Shown in pieces: positions 18,825-28,163 of a stretch of DNA of 64,000 nt (its first letter is position 1; each line of letters begins with the position of its first letter). The translations under genes and the position numbers were made by a program. Below the pieces are notes generated by a model. The model searched no databases, was not told the origin of the DNA, and was given only the letters and a program-made list of their open reading frames with translations. The DNA is from Pseudomonas_T sp032052615 (GTDB lineage: Bacteria > Pseudomonadota > Gammaproteobacteria > Pseudomonadales > Pseudomonadaceae): assembly GCA_032052615.1 (NCBI GenBank), contig DAMBWF010000003.1, forward strand, positions 62,001 through 126,000. Reading direction: 5' to 3'.

Positions 18825-19273
18825 CGAGCCGCCGCCGGGCCCGGCCTGGCGGCGCCGTCGCCCGTTCCACCCCGTGGTGGCCAGGCGCGGACCGGCAATT
18901 CCGGTCGACGCCGTCGATGAAGTCCCGCTCCAGGCGCTCGGCGTCCACCCCTTCGCCGGCTCCGAGCGTCAGTCCCGCAACCCGCGATGCCACGGCCAGC
19001 CCGATTCATTCGGCCGATTGCGCCGGATCGAACGGGCCAAGCGCCTGAACCTTTGGGCCGAAAGCGCGTTGAACACCTCCCGTTGCGGGGCGTGGAAACG
19101 ACGCTGGCCACTCTTTCATCCTTTCTGGCTCGCTCTCGGGAGCGCCTGTCCAGCGCGTCGCCACCCCGGCGCGCCGGCTTCGCTGTCCCCGAGCTCTCTC
19201 TCGGGCGAAAACCGGATCGCCCTTTCGAATGGGAGGGGGCAGGGCAGGACCGCGAGGCGCCGGCGGGCGCGCG
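18825..19273. other. Intergenic region with no recognised gene
   Basis: Open frames here are Arg/Pro-rich and lack ribosome sites, so I call no gene. It separates the acetyltransferase from the convergent efflux operon. Short inverted repeats occur, but none followed by a clear T-run. Confidence 0.5.
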
Positions 19274-20722
19274 TCAGCGGGCGGCGGTGCGTTGGCCGTC
19301 GCCGTCGAAGGCCTGCCAGCCGCCGCCGAGGGCGCCATAGAGCGTCACCAGGGCCTCGGAGGTTTCCGCGTTGCTGGCCACCCACTGTTCCTGGTTGCTC
19401 AGCAGGATGCCCTGCAGGGTGAGCACGTTGAGGAAGTCCACCGCGCCCTCCACATACTGGCGCTGGGCGGCATCCAGGGCGGTTCGGCTCTGGCGCACCG
19501 CCTCGGCGAGGTGGTCGCGCCGCGATTGGCTGGCGTTGTAGCGACGCAGCGCCGCGTCGATCTCGTGCCAGGCGGCGAGCACCTTCTTGCGGTAGTCCAG
19601 CGCGGCTTCCTGCTGCTGGGCCTCGCGCAGCGCCAGGGTACCGGTCAGGCGACCGCCCTCGAACAGCGGCAGGCGCAGCACCGGGCCGAGGGCGAAGCGC
19701 CGGGCGCTCCAGTCGCCCAGGTCGGCGAGCTGCAGCGATTGCAGGCCCAGGTCGCCGGTCAGGCGGATGCTGGGGTAGAACGCGGCCTTGGCCACGCCGA
19801 TGGCGGCGGTGGCGGCGTGCAGCCGGGCCTCGGCCTGGCGGATGTCCGGGCGCCGCCGGGCCAGCTCCGAGGGCAGGCCCATGGCGAAGGTGCCGTGGCC
19901 CTCGGGCACCGGCACCGGCGCCGCCAGGTCGTCGGCCAGGCGGCGGGGCGGCTGGGCCAGCAGCAGGCCCAGGGCCTCCAGTTCGTCCCCCGCGCGTTGC
20001 TCCAGCAGCGGCAGGCGCGCCTCGATGGCCGCCACCTGGGCGGTGCTCTGGGCCATGTCGAGGCGGGTCGCCACGCCATCGTCGAAGCGTTGCCGGGCCA
20101 GGCGCAGGCTGTGCCGGGCGACGTGGAGGGTGTCCCGGGTCACTGCCAGGGTGGCCTGGGCCTGGCGCAGCCCGATGTAGTGGCGCGCCACATCGCCCAG
20201 TAGCAGGACCAGCACGCCGCGCAGGTCGTCCTCGGCCCCTTCGACGTTGGCATCGGCCGCTTCCACCTGGCGCCGCACCCGGCCCCACAGGTCCAGTTCC
20301 CAACTCGCCCCCAGGCCCAGGTCCCAGACGCTGTGGGTGTCCTGGCCGGGCTGGGCGTTCGGCCCCCGGGCGCTGTCCCGGACGCGATCGAGCCGGCCGC
20401 TGGCGTCCACGCTGGGGTAGCGGTCCGCCACCAGGGTGCCGCGAGCGGCGCGGGCCTGCAGCACGCGGCTGGCCGCCAGGCGCAGGTCCAGGTTGTCGTC
20501 CACCGCCCGCTGGATCAGCTGGGTCAGCAGCGGGTCGTCGAAGCGCTGCCACCAGCTCACGTCCAGTGGCTCGGCACGGGGTCGGCTGGGGGTGGCCGGC
20601 CCTTGCAGGGCGGGCCAGGCGGCCGGCGCCTGGGCATCCGGCGCGTGGAAGTCGGGGCCGAGGGTGCAGCCGGCCAGCAGCGTGGCCAGGGCCAGGGCCA
20701 GGGGGTGGGGAAGCAGGCTCAT
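19274..20722 (-). CDS. Outer membrane efflux lipoprotein, OprM/NodT family
   Basis: A 482-residue outer membrane factor. A lipoprotein signal is seen at the N-terminus (lipobox LAGC, Cys about residue 19). Two TolC-type repeats follow, with long helical stretches rich in Ala/Gln/Leu, and family motifs such as SWELDLWGR and RRPDIRQAEARL are present. It would form the exit duct of a tripartite pump with the adaptor and inner-membrane transporter encoded just upstream. The start overlaps the adaptor stop by four bases. Confidence 0.93.
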   Translation of the reverse strand: MSLLPHPLALALATLLAGCTLGPDFHAPDAQAPAAWPALQGPATPSRPRAEPLDVSWWQRFDDPLLTQLIQRAVDDNLDLRLAASRVLQARAARGTLVADRYPSVDASGRLDRVRDSARGPNAQPGQDTHSVWDLGLGASWELDLWGRVRRQVEAADANVEGAEDDLRGVLVLLLGDVARHYIGLRQAQATLAVTRDTLHVARHSLRLARQRFDDGVATRLDMAQSTAQVAAIEARLPLLEQRAGDELEALGLLLAQPPRRLADDLAAPVPVPEGHGTFAMGLPSELARRRPDIRQAEARLHAATAAIGVAKAAFYPSIRLTGDLGLQSLQLADLGDWSARRFALGPVLRLPLFEGGRLTGTLALREAQQQEAALDYRKKVLAAWHEIDAALRRYNASQSRRDHLAEAVRQSRTALDAAQRQYVEGAVDFLNVLTLQGILLSNQEQWVASNAETSEALVTLYGALGGGWQAFDGDGQRTAAR

Positions 20723-21792
20723 CGCGCGCCGATCTCCTGGCCCTGGTCTTCGAGCGCTGCGTTGCGCGGGGCGCGGGTGTCGATGGTGGCCACCACCGAC
20801 ATGCCCACCCGCAGGCGCTCCAGCAGCGGCTGGCCAGGGTCGAGCACGATCTTCACCGGGATGCGCTGCACCACCTTGGTGAAGTTGCCGGTGGCGTTGT
20901 CCGGCTTCACCGCGGCGAAGGTCACCCCGGTGGCCGGGGCCAGGCTGTCGACGTGGCCCCGCAGGACCTGGCCGGAGAATGTGTCGACGTCGATCTCCAC
21001 CGGTTGGCCGGGGAGCACGTCGGTGAGCTGGGTCTCGCGGAAGTTGCCCACCACGTAGGCCCGCTCCAGGGGCACCACCGCCAGCAGGCGGGTTCCGGGG
21101 GTGACATAGGCGCCGACCCGTAGCGCGCGCTGGCCGACGGTGCCGGCGATGGGGGCGGTGACCCGGGTGTAGCCGAGGTCCAGCCGCGCCTGGTCCAGTA
21201 CCGCCTGGGCATGCCGGCGCTCGCCCTCGGCGCTGGCGACCTGGGCCTGGAGGATGTCCACCTGCTTGCGCGTGGCCAGCAGCGAGGCCCGGGAACGGGC
21301 CAGGCTGGCGCGGGCCTTGTCGATCCGGCTGCGGGCCTGCTGGGCGTTCTGCACGGTGCCGGCGCCTTCCCGGGCCAGGCGCTCGTGGCGGCTCAACTCG
21401 TGTTCGGCGAATGCCTGCTCGGCCTGGTCGGCCGCGACCGCCGCCTGGGCCTGCTCGATCAGCGCCGCCTGCCGCTCCAAGGTGGCTTGGGCGTCCCGCA
21501 GGCGCGCGTCGGCCACCTGGGTCCTGGCCGTGGCGGCGGCCAGGGCGGCCTGGTAGTCGCGGTCATCGATCTGGGCCAGCACCTGGCCGGCCTCGACCGG
21601 CTGGTTGTCCTCCACCAGCACGCGGGTGATGAAGCCGGAGACCTTCGGCGCCACCACGGTGTAGTCGGCCGATACATAGGCGTCGTCGGTGGACTGGGCA
21701 CTGCCGTCGCCCAGCCAGGCGACGGCGGCGTACAGGGCGGCGGCCGCCACCACGGCGGTGGCGGCCAGGGAAAGCGTTCGAGTCTTGTTCAT
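20719..21792 (-). CDS. HlyD/EmrA-type membrane fusion protein
   Basis: A 357-residue periplasmic adaptor with one N-terminal membrane helix, a lipoyl/barrel-sandwich half motif (VVAPKVSGFITRVLVEDNQPV), a central helical hairpin (about residues 85-190), the second lipoyl half (DLGYTRVTAPIAGTVGQRAL), and a beta-barrel domain. ATG at 21792 is preferred over an in-frame GTG four codons earlier. It bridges the MFS transporter (21817) and the outer membrane factor (19274), completing an EmrAB-TolC-like pump. Confidence 0.93.
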   Translation of the reverse strand: MNKTRTLSLAATAVVAAAALYAAVAWLGDGSAQSTDDAYVSADYTVVAPKVSGFITRVLVEDNQPVEAGQVLAQIDDRDYQAALAAATARTQVADARLRDAQATLERQAALIEQAQAAVAADQAEQAFAEHELSRHERLAREGAGTVQNAQQARSRIDKARASLARSRASLLATRKQVDILQAQVASAEGERRHAQAVLDQARLDLGYTRVTAPIAGTVGQRALRVGAYVTPGTRLLAVVPLERAYVVGNFRETQLTDVLPGQPVEIDVDTFSGQVLRGHVDSLAPATGVTFAAVKPDNATGNFTKVVQRIPVKIVLDPGQPLLERLRVGMSVVATIDTRAPRNAALEDQGQEIGAR

Positions 21793-21816
21793 AGGAGATC
21801 TCACGGGTTCGGGGGA

Positions 21817-23340
21817 TCAGGCCACCGCGCGGGGCGGGTAGATGCGGGTGGGCACGAAGGGAATGAGCAGGGTCATGGCCAGGGCCACCCCGGCCATGCA
21901 CAGGTAGAGGTCGGCGCTGGTCAGCACCACCGCCTGCTGGTGCAGGCGCGCGGCCAGGTCCGGCAGGCTGTCGTCCAGCAGCGGGGCATTGCCCAGGTTG
22001 TCCACCAGCACCGTGGAATGCAGATGCAGGCGATGCAGGGTCAGCGCCTCGATCAGCGCCCCGGCCACCACCGAGGCCAGGCCCTTGACGGTGTTGAACC
22101 AGGCCGAGGCGAAGGGGCCGTCCTGGGGCGTCATGCCGCCGGTGGCGAGCATCAGCAGCGGGATCACCGCCATGGGCTGGCCGAACACCTGGAGCAGTTG
22201 CAGCAGGTAGAAGTTGTCGCGGCTCCAGTCGCCGGTGAGTTGGCTGGCGCCGAGACAGGTGGCGGCCAGCAGCCCCAGGCCAGTGGCTAGCACCCAGCGG
22301 CAGTCCACCGCGCGCAGGTTGCACAGCGCCGCGGTGAGGGGCAGGGCGAGCAACTGCGGGATCGCCACCAGCAGCATCACCGGGCCGGTCTGCGCCGGGC
22401 GGTAGCCCTGGACCTGGGCGAGGAAGCCGCTGGGGATGATGATGACCCCCGACAGCACCACCAGCACGCCGCCCAGGGTCACCAGGGCGTGGGTCAGGTT
22501 GCGGTTGGCGAGCATCTGCAGTTTGAAGAACGGCAGCGGATGCGACCACTCGTTGATCAGGAACAGCGCCAGCAGCACCAGCCCGCCGCCGAGGCTAAGG
22601 GCGATCACCGGCGAGGCGAACCAATCCAGTCGCTCGCCCTGGGACAGCCCGATGACGATGCCGCAAAGGGCCGGCAGGCCCAGCAGCAGGCCGCGCCAGT
22701 CCAGTTGGCGGAAGCGCTCCAGGCGCAGCGGGTCCTGGGGCAGGCCCCAGCCCACGCAGGCCATGGCCAGCAGCGACGGCGCGATGATCTGCCAGAACGC
22801 CCACCGCCAGCCCACGTATTCTGTCCACAACCCGGCTAGGGGTACACCCAGGCTGGGGCCGAAGGTGGCGGTCAGGGCATAGCCGGCCAGGCCATAGAGC
22901 TTGATGCCGGGCGGCAGGAAGCGCAGGGCCACGCTCATCAGCATGGGCGGCAGCGCGCCGCCGGCGAAGCCTTGCAAGGCACGCAGCGCCATCAGGGTCG
23001 CCAGGTTCGGTGCCAGGGGGCAGAGCAGCCCCAGCAGGGCGAAGGCACCGATGGCGCAGAGGGTGAAGCGGCGCAGGGAGAAGGTGGCCGCGCACCAGGG
23101 CGCGAAGGCCATGGCCGAGACCGAAGTGGCCGCATACGACGCCACCAGCCAGCTCCCTTCGTCGGCGCCGATGTGCAGCGCGCCGCGGATGTCGGCCATG
23201 GCCATCTTGGTGACCATTTCGTTGAGCCCCGCGCAGAGCACCGCCAGCAGCACCCCCAGCAAGCCGACGACGATGCGTGGGCCGAACGGTTGCGGGGCGG
23301 CTGGCGCGACGGGCTTGGCGGCTGGCGCGGCGAGGGTCAT
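21817..23340 (-). CDS. DHA2-family MFS drug transporter, EmrB-like
   Basis: A 507-residue inner membrane proton antiporter with about 14 predicted helices. MFS/DHA2 signs include the motif C-like stretch GPSLGVPLAGLWTEYVGWRW and the early helix segment GLNEMVTKMAMADIRGAL. It heads the three-gene efflux operon, with 24 bp to the adaptor start. Substrates are probably hydrophobic drugs or uncouplers by family analogy; the actual ligand is unknown. Confidence 0.93.
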   Translation of the reverse strand: MTLAAPAAKPVAPAAPQPFGPRIVVGLLGVLLAVLCAGLNEMVTKMAMADIRGALHIGADEGSWLVASYAATSVSAMAFAPWCAATFSLRRFTLCAIGAFALLGLLCPLAPNLATLMALRALQGFAGGALPPMLMSVALRFLPPGIKLYGLAGYALTATFGPSLGVPLAGLWTEYVGWRWAFWQIIAPSLLAMACVGWGLPQDPLRLERFRQLDWRGLLLGLPALCGIVIGLSQGERLDWFASPVIALSLGGGLVLLALFLINEWSHPLPFFKLQMLANRNLTHALVTLGGVLVVLSGVIIIPSGFLAQVQGYRPAQTGPVMLLVAIPQLLALPLTAALCNLRAVDCRWVLATGLGLLAATCLGASQLTGDWSRDNFYLLQLLQVFGQPMAVIPLLMLATGGMTPQDGPFASAWFNTVKGLASVVAGALIEALTLHRLHLHSTVLVDNLGNAPLLDDSLPDLAARLHQQAVVLTSADLYLCMAGVALAMTLLIPFVPTRIYPPRAVA

Positions 23341-23506
23341 GTCTCGCTCCCGGCCGATAGGGCACGGACGCCGGAGCGGAATGGACTCGGGGGATTCATC
23401 ACGGGACTCCTGTGAAAGTCCCGGCCACCTTAGGCGCCGCCATTGCTGACGAAAAGTTACTTGTTGGAAAGGCTATGCTGCGCCAGACGCAATGGTTTTG
23501 TCGGGC

Positions 23507-24418
23507 TCACAGAGTGTGGCGATCACAGAAAGTCTTGAGGGTCTGGCGCAGCCAGCGGTGCGCGGGGTCGTTGTCGAAACGCGGGTGCCAAGCCTGCATG
23601 ATGGTCACCGGTTCCAGGGTTACCGGAAGGCGGAACGAGCGCAGGGGCAGGCCCAGCCGCGCCACGCTCACCAGCAAGTGCTCGGGCAGGGACAGCAGCA
23701 GGTCGGATTCCGCCAAGGAAAACATCGCCGAATGGAAATTGGGGGTGATCAGCGCCACTCGCCGGCGCAGGCCCAGCTCCGCCAGGGCCTGATCGATGGG
23801 GCCATGGGCCCGGCCGCGACGGGATACGCTGATGGCCTCGTAGGCGGCGAAGCGCCGAGGCGTGATCGCTTCGTCGAACAACGGATGGCCGGCCCGTGCC
23901 AGGCCGACGATGGTGGTGGCGAACAGGCTCTGGAGCTTGATCTCCGGGCCCAGCTCGCGGGTCGCGCTGATGTACAGGTCCAGGCGGCCCTCCCGCAGCG
24001 CCTCGTCGTCGTCGCCACCTTCGCCCTCGGGAACGAAGCGCAGTACCGTGCGCGGCGCTTCCTGGCGCAGGACGTTGAGCAACGGGGCGCCGAAGGGCGC
24101 GATGAACACGTCGTTGGCCCGCAGGTTGAAGGAGCGTTCCAGGGACTTCAGGTCCACCTCGTCCTGGCAATTGAAGACCTGTCCGGCCTGCTCGACGACC
24201 CGGCGTACCGGGTCGCGCAGCGCCAGGGCCCGGGGCGTCGGCACCAGGCCACGACCGGCACGCACCAGGATCGGGTCGCCCACCGCCTCGCGGATGCGGG
24301 TCAGGGTCCGGCTCATGGCCGCCGCGCTGAGGTTCATGCGGCGGGCGGCGCCCACCACGCTGCCTTCGTCCAGCAACGCGTCCAGGGCCACCAGCAGGTT
24401 CAGATCCGGGAGACGCAT
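23507..24418 (-). CDS. LysR-family transcriptional regulator
   Basis: A 303-residue regulator. The N-terminal winged helix-turn-helix (LPDLNLLVALDALLDEGSVVGAARRMNLSAAAMSRTLTRI, residues 2-42) is followed by a substrate-binding domain to the C-terminus. ATG at 24418 (MRLPDLNLL) is the family-typical start; the longer frame from 24595 is rejected. The gene is on the same strand as, and 166 bp upstream of, the efflux operon it may control. It is divergent from the universal stress gene. Confidence 0.92.
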   Translation of the reverse strand: MRLPDLNLLVALDALLDEGSVVGAARRMNLSAAAMSRTLTRIREAVGDPILVRAGRGLVPTPRALALRDPVRRVVEQAGQVFNCQDEVDLKSLERSFNLRANDVFIAPFGAPLLNVLRQEAPRTVLRFVPEGEGGDDDEALREGRLDLYISATRELGPEIKLQSLFATTIVGLARAGHPLFDEAITPRRFAAYEAISVSRRGRAHGPIDQALAELGLRRRVALITPNFHSAMFSLAESDLLLSLPEHLLVSVARLGLPLRSFRLPVTLEPVTIMQAWHPRFDNDPAHRWLRQTLKTFCDRHTL

Positions 24419-24593
24419 GGCTGGTCCGTTCGTGCAAGGAGTGGAGCGGAAGGATGGTAGGGACTGACCGGCGCCTCGTCGAGGCCCGGCGCGACCCATG
24501 CGCGGCATGCAATGAGTCATTGCCGCGAAACGGCTTTTCCAGGGGCGGCTCGTTCGCCAACCATGGCCTGTCTTTTCCGACCGGACCTTCCCC

Positions 24594-25034
24594 ATGCACC
24601 GAGCGATCCTGATTGCCCTCGATGGCGCGCCCCGGAACCGGGCACTCCTCGATACCGCCCTACGCTACGCCCAACCCGACCGCCATGTCCTGCGGGTATT
24701 GATGGCGGTGGATGTCGCCTATGCCCTGTCGCCCGGAGATACCGCGCAGCGGCGCGAATACCCGGCGGCCAGCGAAGAGGGATTGCACGCGCGACGCGCC
24801 CTGAGCCTGGCCCTGGCGCACTTGCGGGAACGGGGGGTCGACGCGGAGGGTACCCTGCTGGCCGGCGATCCGGCCTCGGTCATCCTCGCCGAGGCCCGGC
24901 GCATCGGCTGTGAGCTGATCGTCATGGGCCACCGCCACCTGTCCCGCGTCGGCCGGCTGCTGGATCCGTCCGTCAGCGCCGAGGTACTGGACCGTAGCCC
25001 CTGCCCGGTGCTGATCGCCGCTTGTCCCGCCTGA
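24594..25034 (+). CDS. Universal stress protein, UspA family
   Basis: A 146-residue single-domain Usp. The fold is shown by the start strand HRAILIALDGAPRNRALLDTAL and by the C-terminal phosphate-binding-like motif (IVMGHRHLSRVGRLLDPSVSAEVL, G-2x-G-9x-G-S/T type). Such proteins bind ATP or AMP and aid survival under stress or anoxia. It is divergent from the LysR gene with 175 bp between them. No clear ANR box was seen there. Confidence 0.9.
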   Translation: MHRAILIALDGAPRNRALLDTALRYAQPDRHVLRVLMAVDVAYALSPGDTAQRREYPAASEEGLHARRALSLALAHLRERGVDAEGTLLAGDPASVILAEARRIGCELIVMGHRHLSRVGRLLDPSVSAEVLDRSPCPVLIAACPA

Positions 25035-25889
25035 GCGGCGTGGGTCGCGACCCGGTGCGCGCCCGCTCGGCGTGCGAGCCTGCCGGGCGTGCCCGCTCGC
25101 CGAAGCCAACCGCTTCTCGCCCGGCCAGGCGGGGCTCCCGGGAGTCGTCCTGTCCCGTCCCACGAATGGCTCGCGCTGCCCGTGCCGATGACCCTCGGGC
25201 GACCCGCCCCCTGAGCCTTCTCTTTGGCGCCCTGGCCGGCGCGTCGAGACTGTCGCCATGGCGGCGATGGCCATGTTCCTGCTGGTCGATGCCGGGCGGC
25301 CAATTCATCCGCCATGCCCTGCCGCGCGGCCGGCCCGGTGGCGGCGGCGCGGGACGCCTTGCGAGCCGGGGTTGATGGCGGCGCGGGCGGAGATCGTCGT
25401 CGGGGAGCCGCCGGGACGCCGATGGACACGCCGATCTCCGTCCCGGCATGGCGGCGACCATTTCCGCCATTCGCTACAGCCTGTTCGCCAGGCCGGCGCT
25501 GCGCCTCCCTGACGTGGCGGGACCTGCGCGATGTACCGACGCGGTGTTCACGGCCCTCGTGGTGCCCGGCATGCGGTTGCCGGACGACCGCCACCGGCGC
25601 TGGCCTGGGACAACGCTCACCTGATGGCCGGGTCAAGGCGGCGACCGCGCTCTTCGCCGCCTTGACCCGGCGGCCGCGGGCGGCCATCGTCGCGTGCTGC
25701 GTGCTGCGTGCTGCGTGCTGCGTGCTGCGTGCTGCGTGCTGCGTGCTGCTTCTGCCGCGCGGGCGCGCGGCCAGGGCCGCTCTGATCCGAGCGGTGGCCC
25801 GGCAAAAGTGTGGCGCGCCGGGGCCATTGTGCAGTCCAATGCGGGACGGTCGTTCCCAGCCTCCATCCACTCCAGGTCTTACGGACATC
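25035..25889. other. Long non-coding gap with heptamer array, possible decayed sequence
   Basis: 855 bp without a gene I can support. Short protein-like stretches appear in different plus-strand frames (for example MFLLVDAGRPIHPPC near 25273 and IRYSLFARPALRLPDVAG near 25465), each broken by stops or frame changes. This could mark a decayed gene. The large minus-strand frames here are Arg/Pro-rich shadows. The eight-copy heptamer repeat at 25692 lies inside. Confidence 0.4.
25692..25747. repeat. Eight perfect tandem copies of the heptamer GCGTGCT
   Basis: The array is directly visible and uninterrupted for 56 bp. It begins 198 bp upstream of the ATG of the transporter/acyltransferase fusion and ends 143 bp before it. 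Seven is not a multiple of three, so slippage would shift any frame crossing it. The frame of the downstream gene is open through the array. Confidence 0.97.
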
Positions 25890-27770
25890 ATGAGTACGCA
25901 TTCGCAGTTCGCCCTGTTGGGCAAGAAGCGTTTCCTGCCGTTCTTCGTCACCCAGTTGTTCGGCGCCTTCAATGACAACATCTTCAAGCAGTCGCTGATC
26001 CTCGCCATTCTCTACAAGCTGGCGCTGGCTCCCGACACGGATCGCAGCGCGCTGGTCAACGTCTGCGCGCTGCTGTTCATCCTGCCCTTCTTCCTGTTCT
26101 CCGCCCTGGGCGGGCAGTTCGGCGAGAAGTTCGCCAAGCATTCGCTGATCCGCGCCGTCAAGCTGGCCGAGGTGGGCATCATGCTGGTGGGCGCCGTCGG
26201 TTTCATCGGCGGGCACCTGCCGCTGCTGTACCTGGCGCTGTTCGCCATGGGGACCCACTCGGCGCTGTTCGGCCCGGTGAAATACTCGATCCTGCCCCAG
26301 GCGCTACGCCCGGAGGAGCTGGTGGGAGGCAACGCCCTGGTGGAAATGGGCACTTTCCTGGCGATCCTCGCGGGAACCATCGGCGCCGGGGTGATGATGA
26401 GTCGCGACGCCTACGCGCCCCTGGTGTCCGGCGCCATCGTGCTGGTGGCCGCCTCCGGCTACCTGTGCAGCCGGGCGATCCCGCCGGCGGCGGCGGCGAT
26501 GCCGGGGCTGCGCCTGGACTGGAACATCTTCCGCCAGTCCTGGGCGATCCTGCGCCTCGGCCTGGGCCAGCGCCCATCGGTGTCCCGCTCCCTGGTGGGC
26601 AACTCCTGGTTCTGGTTCCTCGGCGCGATCTACCTGACCCAGATCCCGGCCTACGCCAAGGGCGTGCTGGACGGCGACGAGAGCGTGGTGACGCTGATCC
26701 TGACGGTGTTCTCGGTGGGCATCGCCCTGGGTTCGATGCTCTGCGAGCGGCTGTCCGGCGGCAAGGTGGAGATCGGCCTGGTGCCGTTCGGCTCCATCGG
26801 CCTGACGGTGTTCGGCATCCTGCTCTGGTGGCATTCCGGCGACTTCCCGCCGGCGGCCGACGTCCACGACTGGCTGGCGGTGCTGCGCGAGCCCCGGGCT
26901 TGGATGATCCTCGCCGATATCCTCGGCATCGGCCTGTTCGGCGGGTTCTATATCGTGCCGCTCTACGCGCTGATCCAGTCCCGCACCGCCGAACACGAGC
27001 GGGCCCGGGTGATCGCCGCCAACAATATCCTCAACGCCCTGTTCATGGTGGTGTCGGCGCTGGCGTCGATCCTCTTCCTGAGCGTGGCGGGGCTGTCGAT
27101 CCCGCAACTGTTCCTGGTGGCGTCGCTGATGAACGTCGCGGTGAACGCCTACATCTTCAAGATCGTGCCCGAGTTCGGCATGCGCTTCCTGATCTGGCTG
27201 CTGGGTCACTCCCTGTACCGGGTGGAGCATCGCGGTCTGGACGTCATCCCCGATGAAGGCCCGGCGGTGCTGGTGTGCAACCATGTGTCCTTCGTCGACG
27301 CGCTGCTCATCGGCGGCGCGGTGCGGCGGCCGGTACGTTTCGTCATGTACTACAAGATCTACGACCTGCCGGTGCTGAACTTCATCTTCCGCACCGCCGG
27401 CACCGTGCCCATCGCCGCCCGCCACGAGGACCTGCTGATCTACGACCAGGCCTTCAAGCGGATCGCCGACTACCTGCGCAACGGCGAGGTGGTGTGCATC
27501 TTCCCCGAGGGCAAGCTGACCGCCGACGGCGAGCTGAACGAATTCCGCACCGGGGTCGAGCGGATTCTCCAGGAAACTCCGGTACCGGTGATTCCCATGG
27601 CCCTGCAGGGCCTGTGGGGCAGCTTCTTCAGCCGCGACCCGCAGAAGGGTTTCTTCCGGCGCTTCTGGTCGCGCATCACCCTGGTGGCCGGCTCGCCCAT
27701 GGCGCCCGAGCGGGCCAGCCGCCAGGCGCTCCAGGCCCAGGTAGCGGCCCTGCGGGGCGACCGACGCTGA
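25890..27770 (+). CDS. MFS (LplT-like) transporter fused to PlsC-type acyltransferase
   Basis: A 626-residue two-domain protein. Residues 1-410 form an MFS transporter like the lysophospholipid flippase LplT (FLPFFVTQLFGAFNDNIFKQ at the start). Residues about 430-620 form a glycerolipid acyltransferase with the catalytic NHVSFVDA (Asn-His-x4-Asp) and the FPEGKLTADGELNEFRTGVERI block. It lacks the acyl-ACP synthetase domain present in Aas. It probably moves lysophospholipids inward and re-acylates them. The ATG at 25890 starts at the conserved N-terminus; the open frame extends upstream to 25224 but that part is low-complexity and Arg/Ala-rich. Confidence 0.9.
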   Translation: MSTHSQFALLGKKRFLPFFVTQLFGAFNDNIFKQSLILAILYKLALAPDTDRSALVNVCALLFILPFFLFSALGGQFGEKFAKHSLIRAVKLAEVGIMLVGAVGFIGGHLPLLYLALFAMGTHSALFGPVKYSILPQALRPEELVGGNALVEMGTFLAILAGTIGAGVMMSRDAYAPLVSGAIVLVAASGYLCSRAIPPAAAAMPGLRLDWNIFRQSWAILRLGLGQRPSVSRSLVGNSWFWFLGAIYLTQIPAYAKGVLDGDESVVTLILTVFSVGIALGSMLCERLSGGKVEIGLVPFGSIGLTVFGILLWWHSGDFPPAADVHDWLAVLREPRAWMILADILGIGLFGGFYIVPLYALIQSRTAEHERARVIAANNILNALFMVVSALASILFLSVAGLSIPQLFLVASLMNVAVNAYIFKIVPEFGMRFLIWLLGHSLYRVEHRGLDVIPDEGPAVLVCNHVSFVDALLIGGAVRRPVRFVMYYKIYDLPVLNFIFRTAGTVPIAARHEDLLIYDQAFKRIADYLRNGEVVCIFPEGKLTADGELNEFRTGVERILQETPVPVIPMALQGLWGSFFSRDPQKGFFRRFWSRITLVAGSPMAPERASRQALQAQVAALRGDRR

Positions 27771-27785
27771 TCGGGCCGTGCACGA

Positions 27786-27811
27786 AAAAACCCGCCGGGA
27801 GGCGGGTTTTT
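27786..27811. terminator. Bidirectional rho-independent terminator
   Basis: A perfect 11-bp stem (aaaaacccgcc/ggcgggttttt) with loop GGGA, lying between the convergent fusion gene and sugE. A-run on the left and T-run on the right serve both directions. Confidence 0.95.
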
Positions 27812-27824
27812 CCGTGTCCTGCGG

Positions 27825-28139
27825 TCAGTGGCTGAGCTTGAGGCCCAGCAGGCCGCAGACGATCAGCGCCACGCTGACGATCCGCATCCAGGCCATGGAT
27901 TCGCCGAACAGGACGATTCCGGCGATCACCGTGCCCACCGCGCCGATGCCGGTCCACACGGCATAGGCGGTGCCCAGGGGCAGGTGGCGCATGGCGAGGC
28001 CCAACAGGCCGAGGCTCGCCGCCATGGCGGCGACGGTGAGGACGGTGGGCAGCGGCCGGCTGAAGCCGTCGGTGTATTTCAGCCCGACGGCCCAGCCGAC
28101 CTCGAACAGGCCGGCGAAGAACAATACGATCCAGGACAT
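27825..28139 (-). CDS. sugE: SugE/Gdx-type SMR guanidinium exporter
   Basis: A 104-residue, four-helix small multidrug resistance protein. The conserved Glu13 (GLFEVGW) and the segment LKYTDGFSR are typical of the SugE/Gdx subgroup rather than EmrE. Members export guanidinium in exchange for protons. A guanidine-II riboswitch lies in the leader, which supports this assignment directly. AGGAG sits about nine bases before the ATG. It is convergent with the fusion gene across a shared terminator. Confidence 0.95.
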   Translation of the reverse strand: MSWIVLFFAGLFEVGWAVGLKYTDGFSRPLPTVLTVAAMAASLGLLGLAMRHLPLGTAYAVWTGIGAVGTVIAGIVLFGESMAWMRIVSVALIVCGLLGLKLSH

Positions 28140-28163
28140 TCTCGACTCCTAGGGCAGGGTAGT

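Noticed and set aside
25224..25889. 222-residue upstream extension of the transporter/acyltransferase
   Set aside because: Low-complexity composition with a period-seven repeat (VLRAACC); the conserved transporter start is at 25890. Kept only as a finding about the array.
24719..26008. 429-residue minus-strand open frame
   Set aside because: Arg/Ala/Pro-rich, runs antisense over the heptamer array and the Usp and fusion genes; no family features.
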